Assembly: GCA_947473125.1 (NCBI GenBank)
Contig: CANJDH010000021.1
Coordinates: forward strand, 1 to 52,955
Length of the DNA: 52,955 bases
Origin: Burkholderiales bacterium
GTDB lineage: Bacteria > Pseudomonadota > Gammaproteobacteria > Burkholderiales > JAEUOS01
Reading direction: 5' to 3'
Shown here: piece after piece, positions 8,265 to 17,108 of the stretch
Layout: each line of letters opens with the position of its first letter
How positions within the stretch are numbered: position 1 is the first letter of the stretch
Program-made: the position numbers and the translations under genes
The notes under the pieces: model-generated
What the model saw: the letters and a program-made list of their open reading frames with translations, nothing else
What the model was told of the DNA's origin: nothing
Database searches by the model: none

Positions 8265-9064
8265 CGGTGCAGACCCATCGCGCCGCTGCGCCAGCGCATC
8301 AATCGATCACCCAACAGCCGGATCCCGGCACTCGACAGAAAGCCGAGGATGCCGAGCGTCACCATGGCGATCACGATAGTCGGGTACTGGATCAGGTTGT
8401 AAGCGTCCATGATCAGGAAGCCGAGGCCGTACTGGGCGGCGATCATCTCGCCTGCCGCGAGGGAGAACCATGCCGCCCCCATCGCGATTTGCAGCCCGGT
8501 AAAAATTTGCGGCAGCGCGCCCGGCACGATGATGTCGCGCAGCAGGTCGCGCCGGTTCGCGCCCAGGCAACGCGCCGCGCGCAGGTAATCCGGGTCGATC
8601 GCCTTGACTCCCACGAGGGTGTTGAGGGTGGTGGCGAAAAACGCCACCAGGAAGGTGACGTACACCACCGCCACCTCGGCAGCGGGCAACAGGAGGATGG
8701 CGAGCGGCACCCAGGCCAGTGGCGGAATCGGCCGCAGCAGCCCGATCAAGGCTGCTGCATAGTCGTGAAATGTGCTGCTCCAGCCCATCAGGATACCGGC
8801 CGGCACGCCCAGCGCCACCGCGAGGATGAACGCGGCAAAGGCGCGCAGGGTACTGGCGATGATGTGCTTGTAGTAGGCGCCGGTAAAGATCGAAATGCCG
8901 TAAGCCGGTTCCGGGGCGAACCATTCCTTGAGCACCGTGACCGGGTCGGGCAACCGCGCAAACGCCGCCAGCGGCAGCCATTTCACGCTCAGGTACCAGA
9001 GCGTAAAGGCGATCAGATAGCCGGCACCCATGCGCCACAGCTTGCGCGTTTGCAGCGGGGTCAT
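8261..9064 (-). CDS. ABC transporter permease (NitT/TauT type), second copy
   Basis: A 267-residue membrane protein. The start is placed at MTPLQTRKLWRMGAGYLIAF (ATG at 9062-9064), because the 59 residues readable upstream are Arg/His-rich, unlike any permease, and fall in the intergenic region after the DsrE-like gene. The core motif LLRPIPPLAWVPLAILLLP matches the first permease closely. The EAA-like loop is ARCLGANRRDLLRDIIVPGALPQI. About six membrane segments are visible. It is the first transporter gene of the operon, 44 bp after the DsrE-like gene, and overlaps the next ATPase gene by 4 bp. Confidence 0.87.
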   Translation of the reverse strand: MTPLQTRKLWRMGAGYLIAFTLWYLSVKWLPLAAFARLPDPVTVLKEWFAPEPAYGISIFTGAYYKHIIASTLRAFAAFILAVALGVPAGILMGWSSTFHDYAAALIGLLRPIPPLAWVPLAILLLPAAEVAVVYVTFLVAFFATTLNTLVGVKAIDPDYLRAARCLGANRRDLLRDIIVPGALPQIFTGLQIAMGAAWFSLAAGEMIAAQYGLGFLIMDAYNLIQYPTIVIAMVTLGILGFLSSAGIRLLGDRLMRWRSGAMGLHR

Positions 9065-9108
9065 CGCGTATCGGCAGCACTCTGCCCGCCGGGCGGCTCG
9101 AGAGTCAT

Positions 9109-9531
9109 TCAGGTGACCGGAATGTAGGCGTAGCCGCGATTTTGCAGGGCGATGCTGTTGACGAACACGTTCTCTTCGATTTCCATGAAGGGCATGATGC
9201 TGGCGCGCGGCACGTCGGAGCGCTGCATGGCGATCTCGCATACTTCAATACGTCCGCCGAGCGCGCTCAGATCGCGCAGCGTGGCGTGGATTTCGGGCAG
9301 ATTGGCAGCGTCATCGCCGGCAAACTTGGTGCCCTCGAAACTGCGCGCGCCAAACTTGGTGGCGGCACCGTGCAGCAGCACCACAAAGTCGGGGGCAATG
9401 CCCTCGGCATTGAAACTCCGTGCCGCATGCAGCATCAGCTTGGCGCGATCGTGAAAACGCCGCGCGTCGCCCGTCGTGAAATCCCACACCGCTTTGGCGC
9501 CGGTGAGTCCCTGACAATCCCTGATTGGCAT
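9109..9531 (-). CDS. DsrE-family protein heading the ABC importer operon
   Basis: A 140-residue protein with DsrE/DsrF-like order: an N-terminal strand (KAVWDFTTGDARRF), a helix with MLHAARSF, a second strand (PDFVVLLHGAATKF) and a late strand with IEVCEIAMQR. The single cysteine in the late strand sits where DsrE and TusD proteins carry their sulfur-accepting cysteine. DsrE-fold proteins shuttle persulfide sulfur, but many relatives have no known function. The ATG at 9529-9531 is chosen because GGGGAC lies at a usable distance and the upstream extension lacks the fold. It precedes the importer genes on the same strand. A sulfur-containing substrate is a possible but weak inference from this neighbourhood. 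Confidence 0.7.
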   Translation of the reverse strand: MPIRDCQGLTGAKAVWDFTTGDARRFHDRAKLMLHAARSFNAEGIAPDFVVLLHGAATKFGARSFEGTKFAGDDAANLPEIHATLRDLSALGGRIEVCEIAMQRSDVPRASIMPFMEIEENVFVNSIALQNRGYAYIPVT

Positions 9532-9753
9532 GCATCGTCCCCGCAAAACGGGCGCACCCGACGTGGCGTTCGCCGCGAAAAGGCGCAATTGTGCCTGATT
9601 CGCTGCCAACCCCCGCCCGCAAACAGTCCGCACGCTGGTGGGAGCCTGATCGAGATGTGCTCGCCAGTCGCCAATCAAGCCGGACATGGACCAGACTTGT
9701 CGCCGCACATCAGTGCAGACACCATCCGCCTAGTCCGATTGGAGGCGTCGCCG
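9532..9753. other. Intergenic region upstream of the importer operon
   Basis: This 222-bp gap separates the queG stop from the DsrE-like gene on the same strand and should contain the importer promoter. It holds a near-perfect palindrome at 9581-9596 and one degenerate match to the window's REP-like repeat (TGGTGGGAGC near 9635). No copy of the MarR box was found. Confidence 0.5.
9581..9596. promoter_or_regulatory. Palindrome upstream of the DsrE-like/ABC importer operon
   Basis: AGGCGCAATTGTGCCT is a 16-bp inverted repeat with one mismatched pair, centred about 57 bp before the DsrE-like start codon. Size and position fit a repressor or activator operator. No regulator can be named. Confidence 0.3.
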
Positions 9754-10899
9754 TCACTGAGCTCGGCGCACCTCCGACTGCGCCAACGCCCAATGCACGC
9801 TTTCGCGCACCTGCTCGGAGGCATCCCCGGCGCGGCCCTGCAAGGCTTGGTGGATGCGGGTCTTGACGGCATCCCCTTCGGAGTCCGCTCCTGGAGCGCC
9901 TCTCAGGGCATTGCCCAACGCAACCGCAATATTCGACAGCCACTTTTCATGACCGATCCTCAGAATCGCACTGCCCGCCATGCGAGTGTTGAATTGGTCC
10001 TGGCTCCACGCAAACAAGTCCACCAGCGCAATGTCGTCAAGACCATTGCGCACCGCGACGAAATCGGGCTCGGCAGCAGCCTGGGCAAACTTGTTCCACG
10101 GGCAGGCCAGCTGGCAATCATCGCAACCGTAGATGCGATTGCCAATCAAGGGCCGGAACTGTTCGGGTATCGCCTCCTTGAGTTCGATCGTGAGATACGA
10201 AATGCAGCGGCGCGCATCAAGCCTGTATGGACCAACGATGGCCCCGGTCGGGCAGGCATCGCGACAGGCGAAGCACTGGCCGCAGTGATCGCTCACGGGG
10301 AGATCCGGCGGCAGCGCCAGATCGGTATAAATCTCGCCGAGGAAGAAAAATGAGCCAGCGGAGCGGTCGAGCAGCAAAGTGTGCTTGCCGCGCCAACCCA
10401 AGCCGCTCTGCTCCGCCAGTGCGACCTCCATCACCGGCGCGGAATCGGTGAACGGCCGGTATTTGGCGCTGCCACCATATGCCTTGAGTTCCTGGTCGAT
10501 CCGCCCGGCCAGTTTTTGCAGCTTGTTGCGCACGACCTTGTGATAGTCGCGTCCGCGCGCATAGACCGACACATAGGCTTGTTGCGACACTGCAATGGTC
10601 CGCTCCAGTTCGGCTATCGGCGCGGAAAGATAGTTGATGCGCGCGGTGATCACCGAGAGCGTACCGGGCACGAGCGCCGCCGGTTGCGTGCGCTTACCAG
10701 TGCCGCCGCTGCTAGGCGGACCGTGCCGCGCCATATAATCCATGTTGCCGTGAAACCCCGCCTGCAACCAATCGGCCAAGCCCGCTTCAGCGCGTGCCAG
10801 ATCGACGCTTGCAACGCCGATGGCGTCAAAACCCAACGCGCGGCCATGCGCGGCAATGCGCTCCTTGAGTTCCGCCGCCTGAATGTCCGTTAATGTCAT
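9754..10899 (-). CDS. queG: Epoxyqueuosine reductase QueG
   Basis: A 381-residue enzyme that catalyses the last step of queuosine formation, reducing epoxyqueuosine at tRNA position 34 with cobalamin and two 4Fe-4S clusters. The ferredoxin motifs are visible as CGQCFACRDACPTGAI (about residue 203 onward) and CDDCQLACPWN (about 255 onward). The N-terminal half contains the family's GFDAIGVASVD, while RPFTDSAPVMEV lies near residue 146. The C-terminus carries a short HEAT-like helical tail. Its ATG overlaps the divergent tsaE start by 7 bp, so the two genes share a very compact divergent promoter region. Length and order match the family. Confidence 0.95.
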   Translation of the reverse strand: MTLTDIQAAELKERIAAHGRALGFDAIGVASVDLARAEAGLADWLQAGFHGNMDYMARHGPPSSGGTGKRTQPAALVPGTLSVITARINYLSAPIAELERTIAVSQQAYVSVYARGRDYHKVVRNKLQKLAGRIDQELKAYGGSAKYRPFTDSAPVMEVALAEQSGLGWRGKHTLLLDRSAGSFFFLGEIYTDLALPPDLPVSDHCGQCFACRDACPTGAIVGPYRLDARRCISYLTIELKEAIPEQFRPLIGNRIYGCDDCQLACPWNKFAQAAAEPDFVAVRNGLDDIALVDLFAWSQDQFNTRMAGSAILRIGHEKWLSNIAVALGNALRGAPGADSEGDAVKTRIHQALQGRAGDASEQVRESVHWALAQSEVRRAQ

Positions 10900-11393
10900 C
10901 TGACCATGATACGCAACTGCTGCTGCCTGACGAGGCCTCTACCCTCTCACTGGGTGCTGCGCTCGCAACCATTTTGCGTCCCGGGCTGGTGTTGCATCTG
11001 GTCGGGGAACTCGGTACAGGCAAGACCACCCTCACGCGTGGGTTGCTGCACGCGCTGGGACACGGCGGTCCGGTAAAAAGCCCGACCTACGCACTGGTTG
11101 AACTTTACGTAACTTCTGGGTATAGTGTCTATCACTTTGATTTTTATAGATTCAACAGCCCGCAGGAGTGGTACGATGCGGGTCTGGAAGAATACTTTGA
11201 CGGGGCTGCGGTCTGTATCGTCGAGTGGCCTGAAAAAGCCGGCGGGTTGAGTCCACCGCCGGATGTCGAGATCACGTTTCAGACTCACGGAGAAGCGCGG
11301 CAGGTTTCACTTGAAGGGAAAAGCGAGCGCGGCACATCATGCTTAAGCGAACTTCGCGTAGTGGCCCCGATACCCTTACCCCGCACGACATAG
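10893..11393 (+). CDS. tsaE: tRNA threonylcarbamoyladenosine biosynthesis ATPase TsaE
   Basis: A 166-residue cytoplasmic ATPase needed with TsaB, TsaC and TsaD for t6A at tRNA position 37. The P-loop is GELGTGKTTLTRGLL near residue 39, followed by SPTYALVE and HFDFYR, with EWPEKA near residue 109, all hallmarks of the family. The start overlaps queG's start on the other strand. The downstream amidase gene begins 55 bp inside the tsaE reading frame, in another frame, so the last 18 codons or so are shared. A tsaE followed by an N-acetylmuramoyl-L-alanine amidase is a widespread proteobacterial arrangement. Confidence 0.95.
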   Translation: MSSDHDTQLLLPDEASTLSLGAALATILRPGLVLHLVGELGTGKTTLTRGLLHALGHGGPVKSPTYALVELYVTSGYSVYHFDFYRFNSPQEWYDAGLEEYFDGAAVCIVEWPEKAGGLSPPPDVEITFQTHGEARQVSLEGKSERGTSCLSELRVVAPIPLPRTT

Positions 11394-12835
11394 CTTCGTG
11401 GGATGGCGAACCCGCCTCCTTCTCACACGCCCGACCCGGCCTCAAGCGCCGCGAGTTCCTCGCCAGTTCGGGAGCATTGCTGTTCGCCGCTTCTTCACCC
11501 CTGTTTGCGCAGAGTTCTTCGATCATCGCCGTACGCGTGTGGCCGGCCAAGGACTACACGCGCGTCACGCTGGAGCTTGAAGCACCGCTTAAATTCACCC
11601 ATCAGGTGATCCGCAACCCGGACCGCCTGGTCGTCGACATTGACGACCTCGAGTTGTCGAACAAGCTCAAGGATCTGGTTGCAAAAATCAACGCCAACGA
11701 CCCGTACATCGCGAGCGTGCGCGCCGGCCAGTTCAAGCCGCGCGTGGTGCGCCTGGTGTTCGACCTCAAGGCCGAAATCAACCCGCAGGTGTTCGCCCTC
11801 AAACCGGTTGGCGAGTACGGGCACCGCCTGGTGCTCGACCTGTACCCGGCGAACGCGCCCGACCCGCTGATGGCGCTGCTCGACAAGAAGGAAATCCCGG
11901 CTGACATGGTGCCGCGCGTCGACGACAAACAAGCGAAGGGCGACGTGCCGCGCACGGACCAAAAGCCGGAATTGAAAAGCGATACCGAACTCAAGAGCGC
12001 CGACGCGAGAAAAGGCGAGGCCAAACAGGACGACAGACAATCAGGGAGAATGGGCGAGCCGCGCGATACGAAGCCAGAGAACCGGCCCGTGGTTGCGCGG
12101 CTCGTAACCATCGCCCTGGACCCGGGGCACGGCGGCGAAGATCCCGGTGCAGTGGGTCGACGTGGCACCTACGAAAAGCATGTGACGCTTGCGGTGGCCC
12201 AGCGCCTGAAGGAAAAGATCGACGCCGAACCGAACATGCGCACCATGCTGACGCGTGATTCCGACTATTTCGTACCGTTGCATGTGCGCGTGCAAAAGGC
12301 ACGCCGCGTCCAGGCCGACCTGTTCGTGTCGATCCACGCCGACGCGTGGATCAAGCCGACGGCCAAGGGCTCGTCGGTATTCGCCTTGTCTGAAAAAGGG
12401 GCCACCTCGTCGGCAGCCGGCTGGCTCGCAAAAAAGGAAAACGATGCGGACCTGATCGGCGGGGTCAACCTGGGAACCCACGATCGCGACCTCGCCAAGG
12501 TGCTGCTTGACCTTTCGACCACGGCGCAAATCAACGATTCGTTGAAGCTCGGCCGCCAGGTTCTGGCGGAGCTCGGCAGCATCAATTCGTTGCACAAGGC
12601 TCATGTGGAGCAAGCCGGCTTTGCCGTCCTGAAGGCCCCGGATATTCCGTCCATCCTGATCGAGACCGCCTTCATCAGCAATCCGGACGAAGAAAAACGC
12701 CTCAACGACGAGACCTACCAGGAAAAGATGGCGAGCGCGATCCTCAAGGGGATCCGCGCCTATTTCTCGAAAAATCCGCCGCTCGCCAAGTCCAAGATGG
12801 CGTCGTTTGACGAGCCGGCGTTACGCCGCGAGTAG
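11339..12835 (+). CDS. N-acetylmuramoyl-L-alanine amidase with AMIN domain (AmiC-like)
   Basis: A 498-residue periplasmic enzyme that cleaves the amide between MurNAc and the stem peptide during cell separation. A twin-arginine signal (KRREFLASSGALLF) begins near residue 36, preceded by an unusually long 35-residue polar leader. The AMIN localisation domain follows at about 62-185. A charged Lys/Asp-rich linker extends to about 250. The zinc amidase_3 domain at 255-480 shows ALDPGHGGEDPGA, SIHADAW and IETAFISN, which supply metal ligands and the catalytic Glu. The gene overlaps tsaE by 55 bp and converges with the GNAT gene with a 15-bp overlap. AmiC orthology is likely, but regulators such as NlpD are not in the window. 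Confidence 0.92.
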   Translation: MLKRTSRSGPDTLTPHDIASWDGEPASFSHARPGLKRREFLASSGALLFAASSPLFAQSSSIIAVRVWPAKDYTRVTLELEAPLKFTHQVIRNPDRLVVDIDDLELSNKLKDLVAKINANDPYIASVRAGQFKPRVVRLVFDLKAEINPQVFALKPVGEYGHRLVLDLYPANAPDPLMALLDKKEIPADMVPRVDDKQAKGDVPRTDQKPELKSDTELKSADARKGEAKQDDRQSGRMGEPRDTKPENRPVVARLVTIALDPGHGGEDPGAVGRRGTYEKHVTLAVAQRLKEKIDAEPNMRTMLTRDSDYFVPLHVRVQKARRVQADLFVSIHADAWIKPTAKGSSVFALSEKGATSSAAGWLAKKENDADLIGGVNLGTHDRDLAKVLLDLSTTAQINDSLKLGRQVLAELGSINSLHKAHVEQAGFAVLKAPDIPSILIETAFISNPDEEKRLNDETYQEKMASAILKGIRAYFSKNPPLAKSKMASFDEPALRRE

Positions 12836-13417
12836 CGCGGCGCGTGCAGCGGACTGGGGCAAGCGCGTACCGCGTTCCACCTGGTCGAGCTGGTTCATCA
12901 AGGTCCAGTCGATCAGTGCGCACTGCTCCTCATAGAGCTCCTGGCCAACCGTGAAGGGCGTGGCCAAGGGCAGTTCCAGGTAGGCGTCGGCTTCGCCTGC
13001 CTCGGCAATGATGCGCATCCCGGCGCGCTGTGCGATATGCCGAATCGCGGCGTTTTCGCGCAGGCAATGCATGAACAATTCAGCGACACCGCTATTGCGT
13101 GCGTGCAGCATCGCGCGGTTGAACAAGCGCGACCCGACGCCGGTGCCGCGGGCGCCGGCCAAAACCGACAAGCCCACCTCGGCGGCGGCGCCCGGCCACA
13201 GCGCCAGATGCGCTACGCCATCGAGTTCAAGTGACGCACCGAACACACCAAACAGCGCGCCCTTGTCAAAATCGAGTTTGTCGCAATAAGCGCGAATTCC
13301 GCTATCGTCGAGCACGGTTCCGAAGCGAAGACGGCGGTCGTCGGCGTCCAACTGGGAAAAGTGCCGAAAAATCCGCTCGCGATCAGCACGCGTCAATTGA
13401 TGCACCAATGTAGACAT
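12821..13417 (-). CDS. GNAT-family N-acetyltransferase
   Basis: A 198-residue GNAT protein. The acetyl-CoA loop is visible as VLAGARGTGVGSRLFNRAM, matching the Q/RxxGxG/A motif, and HCLRENAAIRHIAQRAGMRI is the usual C-terminal substrate-side segment. The substrate (small molecule or protein) cannot be inferred. The ATG at 13415-13417 is preferred over the TTG two codons upstream because AAAGGA stands at a good distance. The last 15 bp overlap the convergent amidase gene. It diverges from kup. Confidence 0.85.
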   Translation of the reverse strand: MSTLVHQLTRADRERIFRHFSQLDADDRRLRFGTVLDDSGIRAYCDKLDFDKGALFGVFGASLELDGVAHLALWPGAAAEVGLSVLAGARGTGVGSRLFNRAMLHARNSGVAELFMHCLRENAAIRHIAQRAGMRIIAEAGEADAYLELPLATPFTVGQELYEEQCALIDWTLMNQLDQVERGTRLPQSAARAALLAA

Positions 13418-13699
13418 TTTCAAGTCCTTTCAAGACTTTAGCGTGTCCGGCGACCACCTTTTTGGGGCGGGTCCAAGACCACGTCAGGCCCCTGATTGCT
13501 GTATTGCAGCATACGCACCTTTAGATGGAGTGACAATTCTAAACCGGCATTTTGCTGCTTCGCAACAAAAGTTCAGGTTTCTTTGCCCTTATTAGTTGAC
13601 GCGTCGCAGCACGAGGCGTACAGTCCGCGCCACTTTGCACCGTTCCGTCGCATCCGTCTGTGCGCCAGCACGCTTGGCACACAGCACCAGAACTCCCCC
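13418..13699. other. GNAT/kup divergent intergenic region
   Basis: This 282-bp gap should hold promoters for the GNAT gene and kup. Only a 5-bp-arm dyad (TGCTG-TATTG-CAGCA, 13497-13511) stands out. I see no structured RNA or riboswitch. Confidence 0.4.
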
Positions 13700-15586
13700 A
13701 TGACGCCTGCCTCCGAGCAAGAACACCGCCCCTCCGCCACTGCACTCACCATCGCTGCGCTCGGCGTGGTGTTCGGTGACATCGGCACCAGTCCGCTGTA
13801 CGCACTCAAGGAGGGGATGAGCCCGGCGCACGGCATTCCGATTTCGCAGGCATCCGTATACGGCGTCCTGTCCTTGATCGTCTGGACCTTGACGCTGGTC
13901 GTCAGCTTCAAATATGCATTTCTGGTGATGCGCGCAGACAACCAGGGCGAAGGCGGCATGTTGTCGATCATGTCCCTTGCCAGCAAGGGACTGCCGGCCG
14001 ACTCCAAACGCCGCCTTGCGATCGTCTCCCTGTGCCTGGTCGGCGCTTCCCTGTTTTACGGCGACTCGGTCGTGACGCCGGCAATCTCGGTGATCTCTGC
14101 AGTGGAAGGCCTGGAAGTGATCTCGCCGGCTTTCGCGCACTATGTGCTGCCGATCGCGCTGGTCATCCTGTTCGTGCTGTTCCTTGCGCAAAAACTGGGG
14201 ACCGGGCGCGTCGGCAAGTTCTTCGGGCCGATTACCATCGTGTGGTTCCTGGCGCTTGCCATCGTCGGCATCTACCAGATCGCAAAGAACCCCGCCGTAC
14301 TGGCCGCGTTGAGCCCGACGTATGCATTGGGTTTCATCATCACTGACCCGGTCAAGAGTTTTGTGCTGCTCGGCTCGGTGTTTCTGGCGGTGACCGGCGT
14401 CGAAGCGCTGTATGCAGACATGGGACATTTCGGCCGTCCGCCCTTGCGCATGGGATGGTTTTTTGTGGTGTTTCCGGCGCTGGTACTCAATTACTTTGGC
14501 CAAGGCGCGCTGTTGCTGGCGGATCCGTCGGCCATCAAGAACCCGTTTTTCCTGGCGGTGCCGGAATGGGGTCGCATCCCGATGGTGATTCTCGCCACGA
14601 TCGCCACCGTGATTGCATCACAGGCGACCATCTCGGGGGCGTTCTCGCTGACGGCTCAGGCAATGAAACTGGGCTACTGCCCGCGGATGCGCGTGTACTA
14701 CACCTCGGCCACCGAAAAGGGCCAGGTGTACGTGCCGTTCATCAACTGGAGCGTGTTTGTACTGGTGGTGATCCTGGTGCTGGTGTTCAAGACGTCGAGC
14801 AATCTCGCCGCCGCGTATGGCATTGCGGTAGCGGGCACCATGGCGGTCACCTCCATCATGCTGGTGATCGTCGCCGTGCGCGTGTGGAAATGGAAACCGT
14901 ATGCATACGTACCGCTGATGGCGCTGCTGCTGGTAATCGACTCGGGATTCCTGTCGTCAAACCTGCTCAAGATTCCCGATGGCGGCTGGTTCCCCGCGCT
15001 GCTGGGCTTCATCATTTACCTGCTGCTGGTCACTTGGAAAACCGGGCGCCGCCTGGTAGCCATGCGGCTTGCCGAAGAGAGCCTGCCGCTGATACCGTTC
15101 ATCGAAAGCGTGGCACTGGCCCCGCCCCATCGCGTCATGGGTACGGCGGTATTCATGACGACTACCACCAACACCCTGCCGCATGCACTGCTGCATAACC
15201 TCAAACACAATCAGGTCCTGCACGAGCAGGTGATTCTGCTTACGATCAAGACCGAAGAAGTGCCGCGGGTGCCGGCCGATCAGCGCGTGGTGGTCGACCT
15301 CCTGGACGCCGGCTTTGTGCAGGTGATCGCCCATGTAGGGTATCAGGAAGACATTGACGTCGAAGGGTTGCTGCGCAGCTGCGTCATGAAGGGCATTGAA
15401 ATCGAACCGATGCTCACATCGTATTTCCTGTCGCGCGAGAACATCATCGCCACCAACTTGCCAGGCATGGCGCTGTGGCGCGAATACCTGTTTGTGTGGA
15501 TGTACAAGAACGGCGCGCGCGCTTCCGACTTTTTCCGCCTGCCGACGAACCGGGTGGTTGAACTGGGCAGCCAGGTTGAAATTTGA
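13700..15586 (+). CDS. kup: Low-affinity potassium uptake protein Kup
   Basis: A 628-residue inner-membrane K+/H+ symporter. The family signature GVVFGDIGTSPLYALKEG lies near the N-terminus, followed by about twelve hydrophobic segments up to residue 445. MRADNQGEGGMLSIMSLA and GDSVVTPAISVISAVEGLEV are also characteristic. The last 170 residues form the soluble cytoplasmic domain. The start at MTPASEQEHRPSA is chosen because it agrees with the family's length (about 620 to 630); the 68 residues readable upstream are not membrane-like. It is transcribed alone, divergently from the GNAT gene, with a strong terminator about 146 bp downstream. Confidence 0.95.
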   Translation: MTPASEQEHRPSATALTIAALGVVFGDIGTSPLYALKEGMSPAHGIPISQASVYGVLSLIVWTLTLVVSFKYAFLVMRADNQGEGGMLSIMSLASKGLPADSKRRLAIVSLCLVGASLFYGDSVVTPAISVISAVEGLEVISPAFAHYVLPIALVILFVLFLAQKLGTGRVGKFFGPITIVWFLALAIVGIYQIAKNPAVLAALSPTYALGFIITDPVKSFVLLGSVFLAVTGVEALYADMGHFGRPPLRMGWFFVVFPALVLNYFGQGALLLADPSAIKNPFFLAVPEWGRIPMVILATIATVIASQATISGAFSLTAQAMKLGYCPRMRVYYTSATEKGQVYVPFINWSVFVLVVILVLVFKTSSNLAAAYGIAVAGTMAVTSIMLVIVAVRVWKWKPYAYVPLMALLLVIDSGFLSSNLLKIPDGGWFPALLGFIIYLLLVTWKTGRRLVAMRLAEESLPLIPFIESVALAPPHRVMGTAVFMTTTTNTLPHALLHNLKHNQVLHEQVILLTIKTEEVPRVPADQRVVVDLLDAGFVQVIAHVGYQEDIDVEGLLRSCVMKGIEIEPMLTSYFLSRENIIATNLPGMALWREYLFVWMYKNGARASDFFRLPTNRVVELGSQVEI

Positions 15587-15731
15587 CAGGCGCGCCGTTC
15601 CGCCGCACAATCCGTCCATGAACCCCATGACCAGCCGACGCCGCCCCGACGTCCGCCTTTCCCGCCAAGGCAAGACGCGCGCGCGACGATGAGATAGCGG
15701 TCAGCCTGAACGGTTTCCCCGATTGCATCCG

Positions 15732-15758
15732 AAGCCGCGCCACCGAGCGCGGCTTTTT
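15732..15758 (+). terminator. Intrinsic terminator after kup
   Basis: Perfect 9-bp arms AAGCCGCGC (15732-15740) and GCGCGGCTT (15747-15755) enclose a 6-base loop and are followed by a T5 run. The position, between kup and the aminotransferase gene on the same strand, separates the two transcripts. Confidence 0.85.
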
Positions 15759-15802
15759 GTTTATGCCTTACCATTTCGTCATTCGCTCAAAGGAACAACG
15801 CC

Positions 15803-17014
15803 ATGAACTTCAAAGACTTCCCGGTCCAGGCACTGATGGACATCACCTCCCGGCCTGAACTCGTATTCGTCAAGGGTGCAGGCTCCTGGTTGTGGGACCA
15901 CAACGGCAAGAAATATCTCGACTTCGTGCAGGGCTGGGCGGTCAATTCGCTCGGTCATTCCCCCAAATGCATCGTCGAAGCACTGGTAGCCCAGGCACCG
16001 AAGCTGATCACGCCGAGCCCCGCGTTCTACAACGAGCCGTCGATCCGGCTGGCCAATTTGTTGACCGCCCATTCCTGCTTTGATCGCGTGTTCTTCACCA
16101 ACAGCGGCGCTGAAGCCAACGAAGGCGCCATCAAGCTGGCGCGCAAGTGGGGCAAGAAAAACAAGGGCGGCGCCTTCGAGATCATCACCACCATCAACAG
16201 TTTTCACGGCCGCACCATCGCCACCATGTCGGCCTCGGGAAAACCGGGCTGGGACGTGATGTTCGCGCCGCAGGTACCCGGCTTTCCGAAAGCGCAGTTC
16301 AACGACCTGGCCTCGGTCGAGGCGCTGGTCACCGACAAGACCGTGGCCGTGATGCTCGAACCGGTGCAGGGCGAAGGCGGCGTCAACTGCGCGACACCCG
16401 AATTCATGACCGGCTTGCGCGCCCTGTGCGACAAGCACAAGCTGCTGCTGATCTGTGATGAAGTGCAGACCGGGATGGGGCGCCTCGGCACCTTGTTCGG
16501 CTACCAGCATTACGGAGTGCAGCCCGACGTCATGACCCTCGGCAAAGGCATCGGCGGCGGCGTGCCGCTGGCGGCGCTGCTGGCGCGTGCCGAGGTCAGC
16601 GTGTTCGAGCACGGCGACCAGGGCGGCACCTACAATGGCAACCCATTGATGGCGGCGGTAGGAGTGGCCGTCATCGAAGAGATGATCAAGCCGGGATTTC
16701 TCGACCACGTCAAGGCGATGGGGACCTACCTGTCGGAGCAGCTGACCAAGGCATCGGGCGAACTTGGCCTGGGGGCGGAACGCGGCATCGGCCTGCTGCG
16801 CGCGCTCGAACTCGAGGACGACATCGGCGCCAAGGTCGTCAACTACGCGCGCGACAATCTGGCAACGGCGTCAGGATGGACCGGTACCGGACTGTTGCTC
16901 AATTCACCGCGTCCGGCACTGCTGCGTTTCATGCCCGCGCTGAACTTATCGAAAGCCGAGATCGACCTGATGATTGATGGTCTGCGCAAGACCATCGCAG
17001 GCGTGCGCACCTAG
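15803..17014 (+). CDS. Class III aminotransferase, acetylornithine transaminase-like (ArgD-like)
   Basis: A 403-residue PLP enzyme. [18 protein letters not shown] is the cofactor phosphate region, [14 protein letters not shown] supplies the Asp that contacts the pyridine nitrogen, and [16 protein letters not shown] contains the Schiff-base lysine. Length and motifs fit ArgD-type acetylornithine or succinylornithine aminotransferases in arginine synthesis, though GABA or beta-alanine transaminases share these features. AAAGGA precedes the ATG at a good distance. The gene is flanked by a terminator upstream and converges with prpE. No other arginine genes are nearby, so the specific substrate is not certain. 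Confidence 0.85.
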   Translation: MNFKDFPVQALMDITSRPELVFVKGAGSWLWDHNGKKYLDFVQGWAVNSLGHSPKCIVEALVAQAPKLITPSPAFYNEPSIRLANLLTAHSCFDRVFFTNSGAEANEGAIKLARKWGKKNKGGAFEIITTINSFHGRTIATMSASGKPGWDVMFAPQVPGFPKAQFNDLASVEALVTDKTVAVMLEPVQGEGGVNCATPEFMTGLRALCDKHKLLLICDEVQTGMGRLGTLFGYQHYGVQPDVMTLGKGIGGGVPLAALLARAEVSVFEHGDQGGTYNGNPLMAAVGVAVIEEMIKPGFLDHVKAMGTYLSEQLTKASGELGLGAERGIGLLRALELEDDIGAKVVNYARDNLATASGWTGTGLLLNSPRPALLRFMPALNLSKAEIDLMIDGLRKTIAGVRT

Positions 17015-17108
17015 GGCGCACAGACAAATCCGGAGCTCATCTCCCCCAGGCGCGGAGGTTGTACGTGGTCGCACCGCAGCCGGGCGCACAGCCCTGGCGA
17101 GGGCGCGG

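Noticed and set aside
9630-9650. Possible fourth REP-like copy (TGGTGGGAGC)
   Set aside because: Only about ten bases match and the CCCTTGG flank is missing, so chance is plausible.
13496-13699. In-frame N-terminal extension of kup
   Set aside because: The 68 extra residues are not membrane-like, exceed the family length, and lack similarity.
15618-15692. 24-codon Arg-rich reading frame between kup and its terminator
   Set aside because: It has no ribosome-binding site and no recognisable relatives; composition follows local GC-rich sequence.
17015-17108. Possible terminator between the aminotransferase gene and prpE
   Set aside because: Only short imperfect GC stems and no T-run were found.
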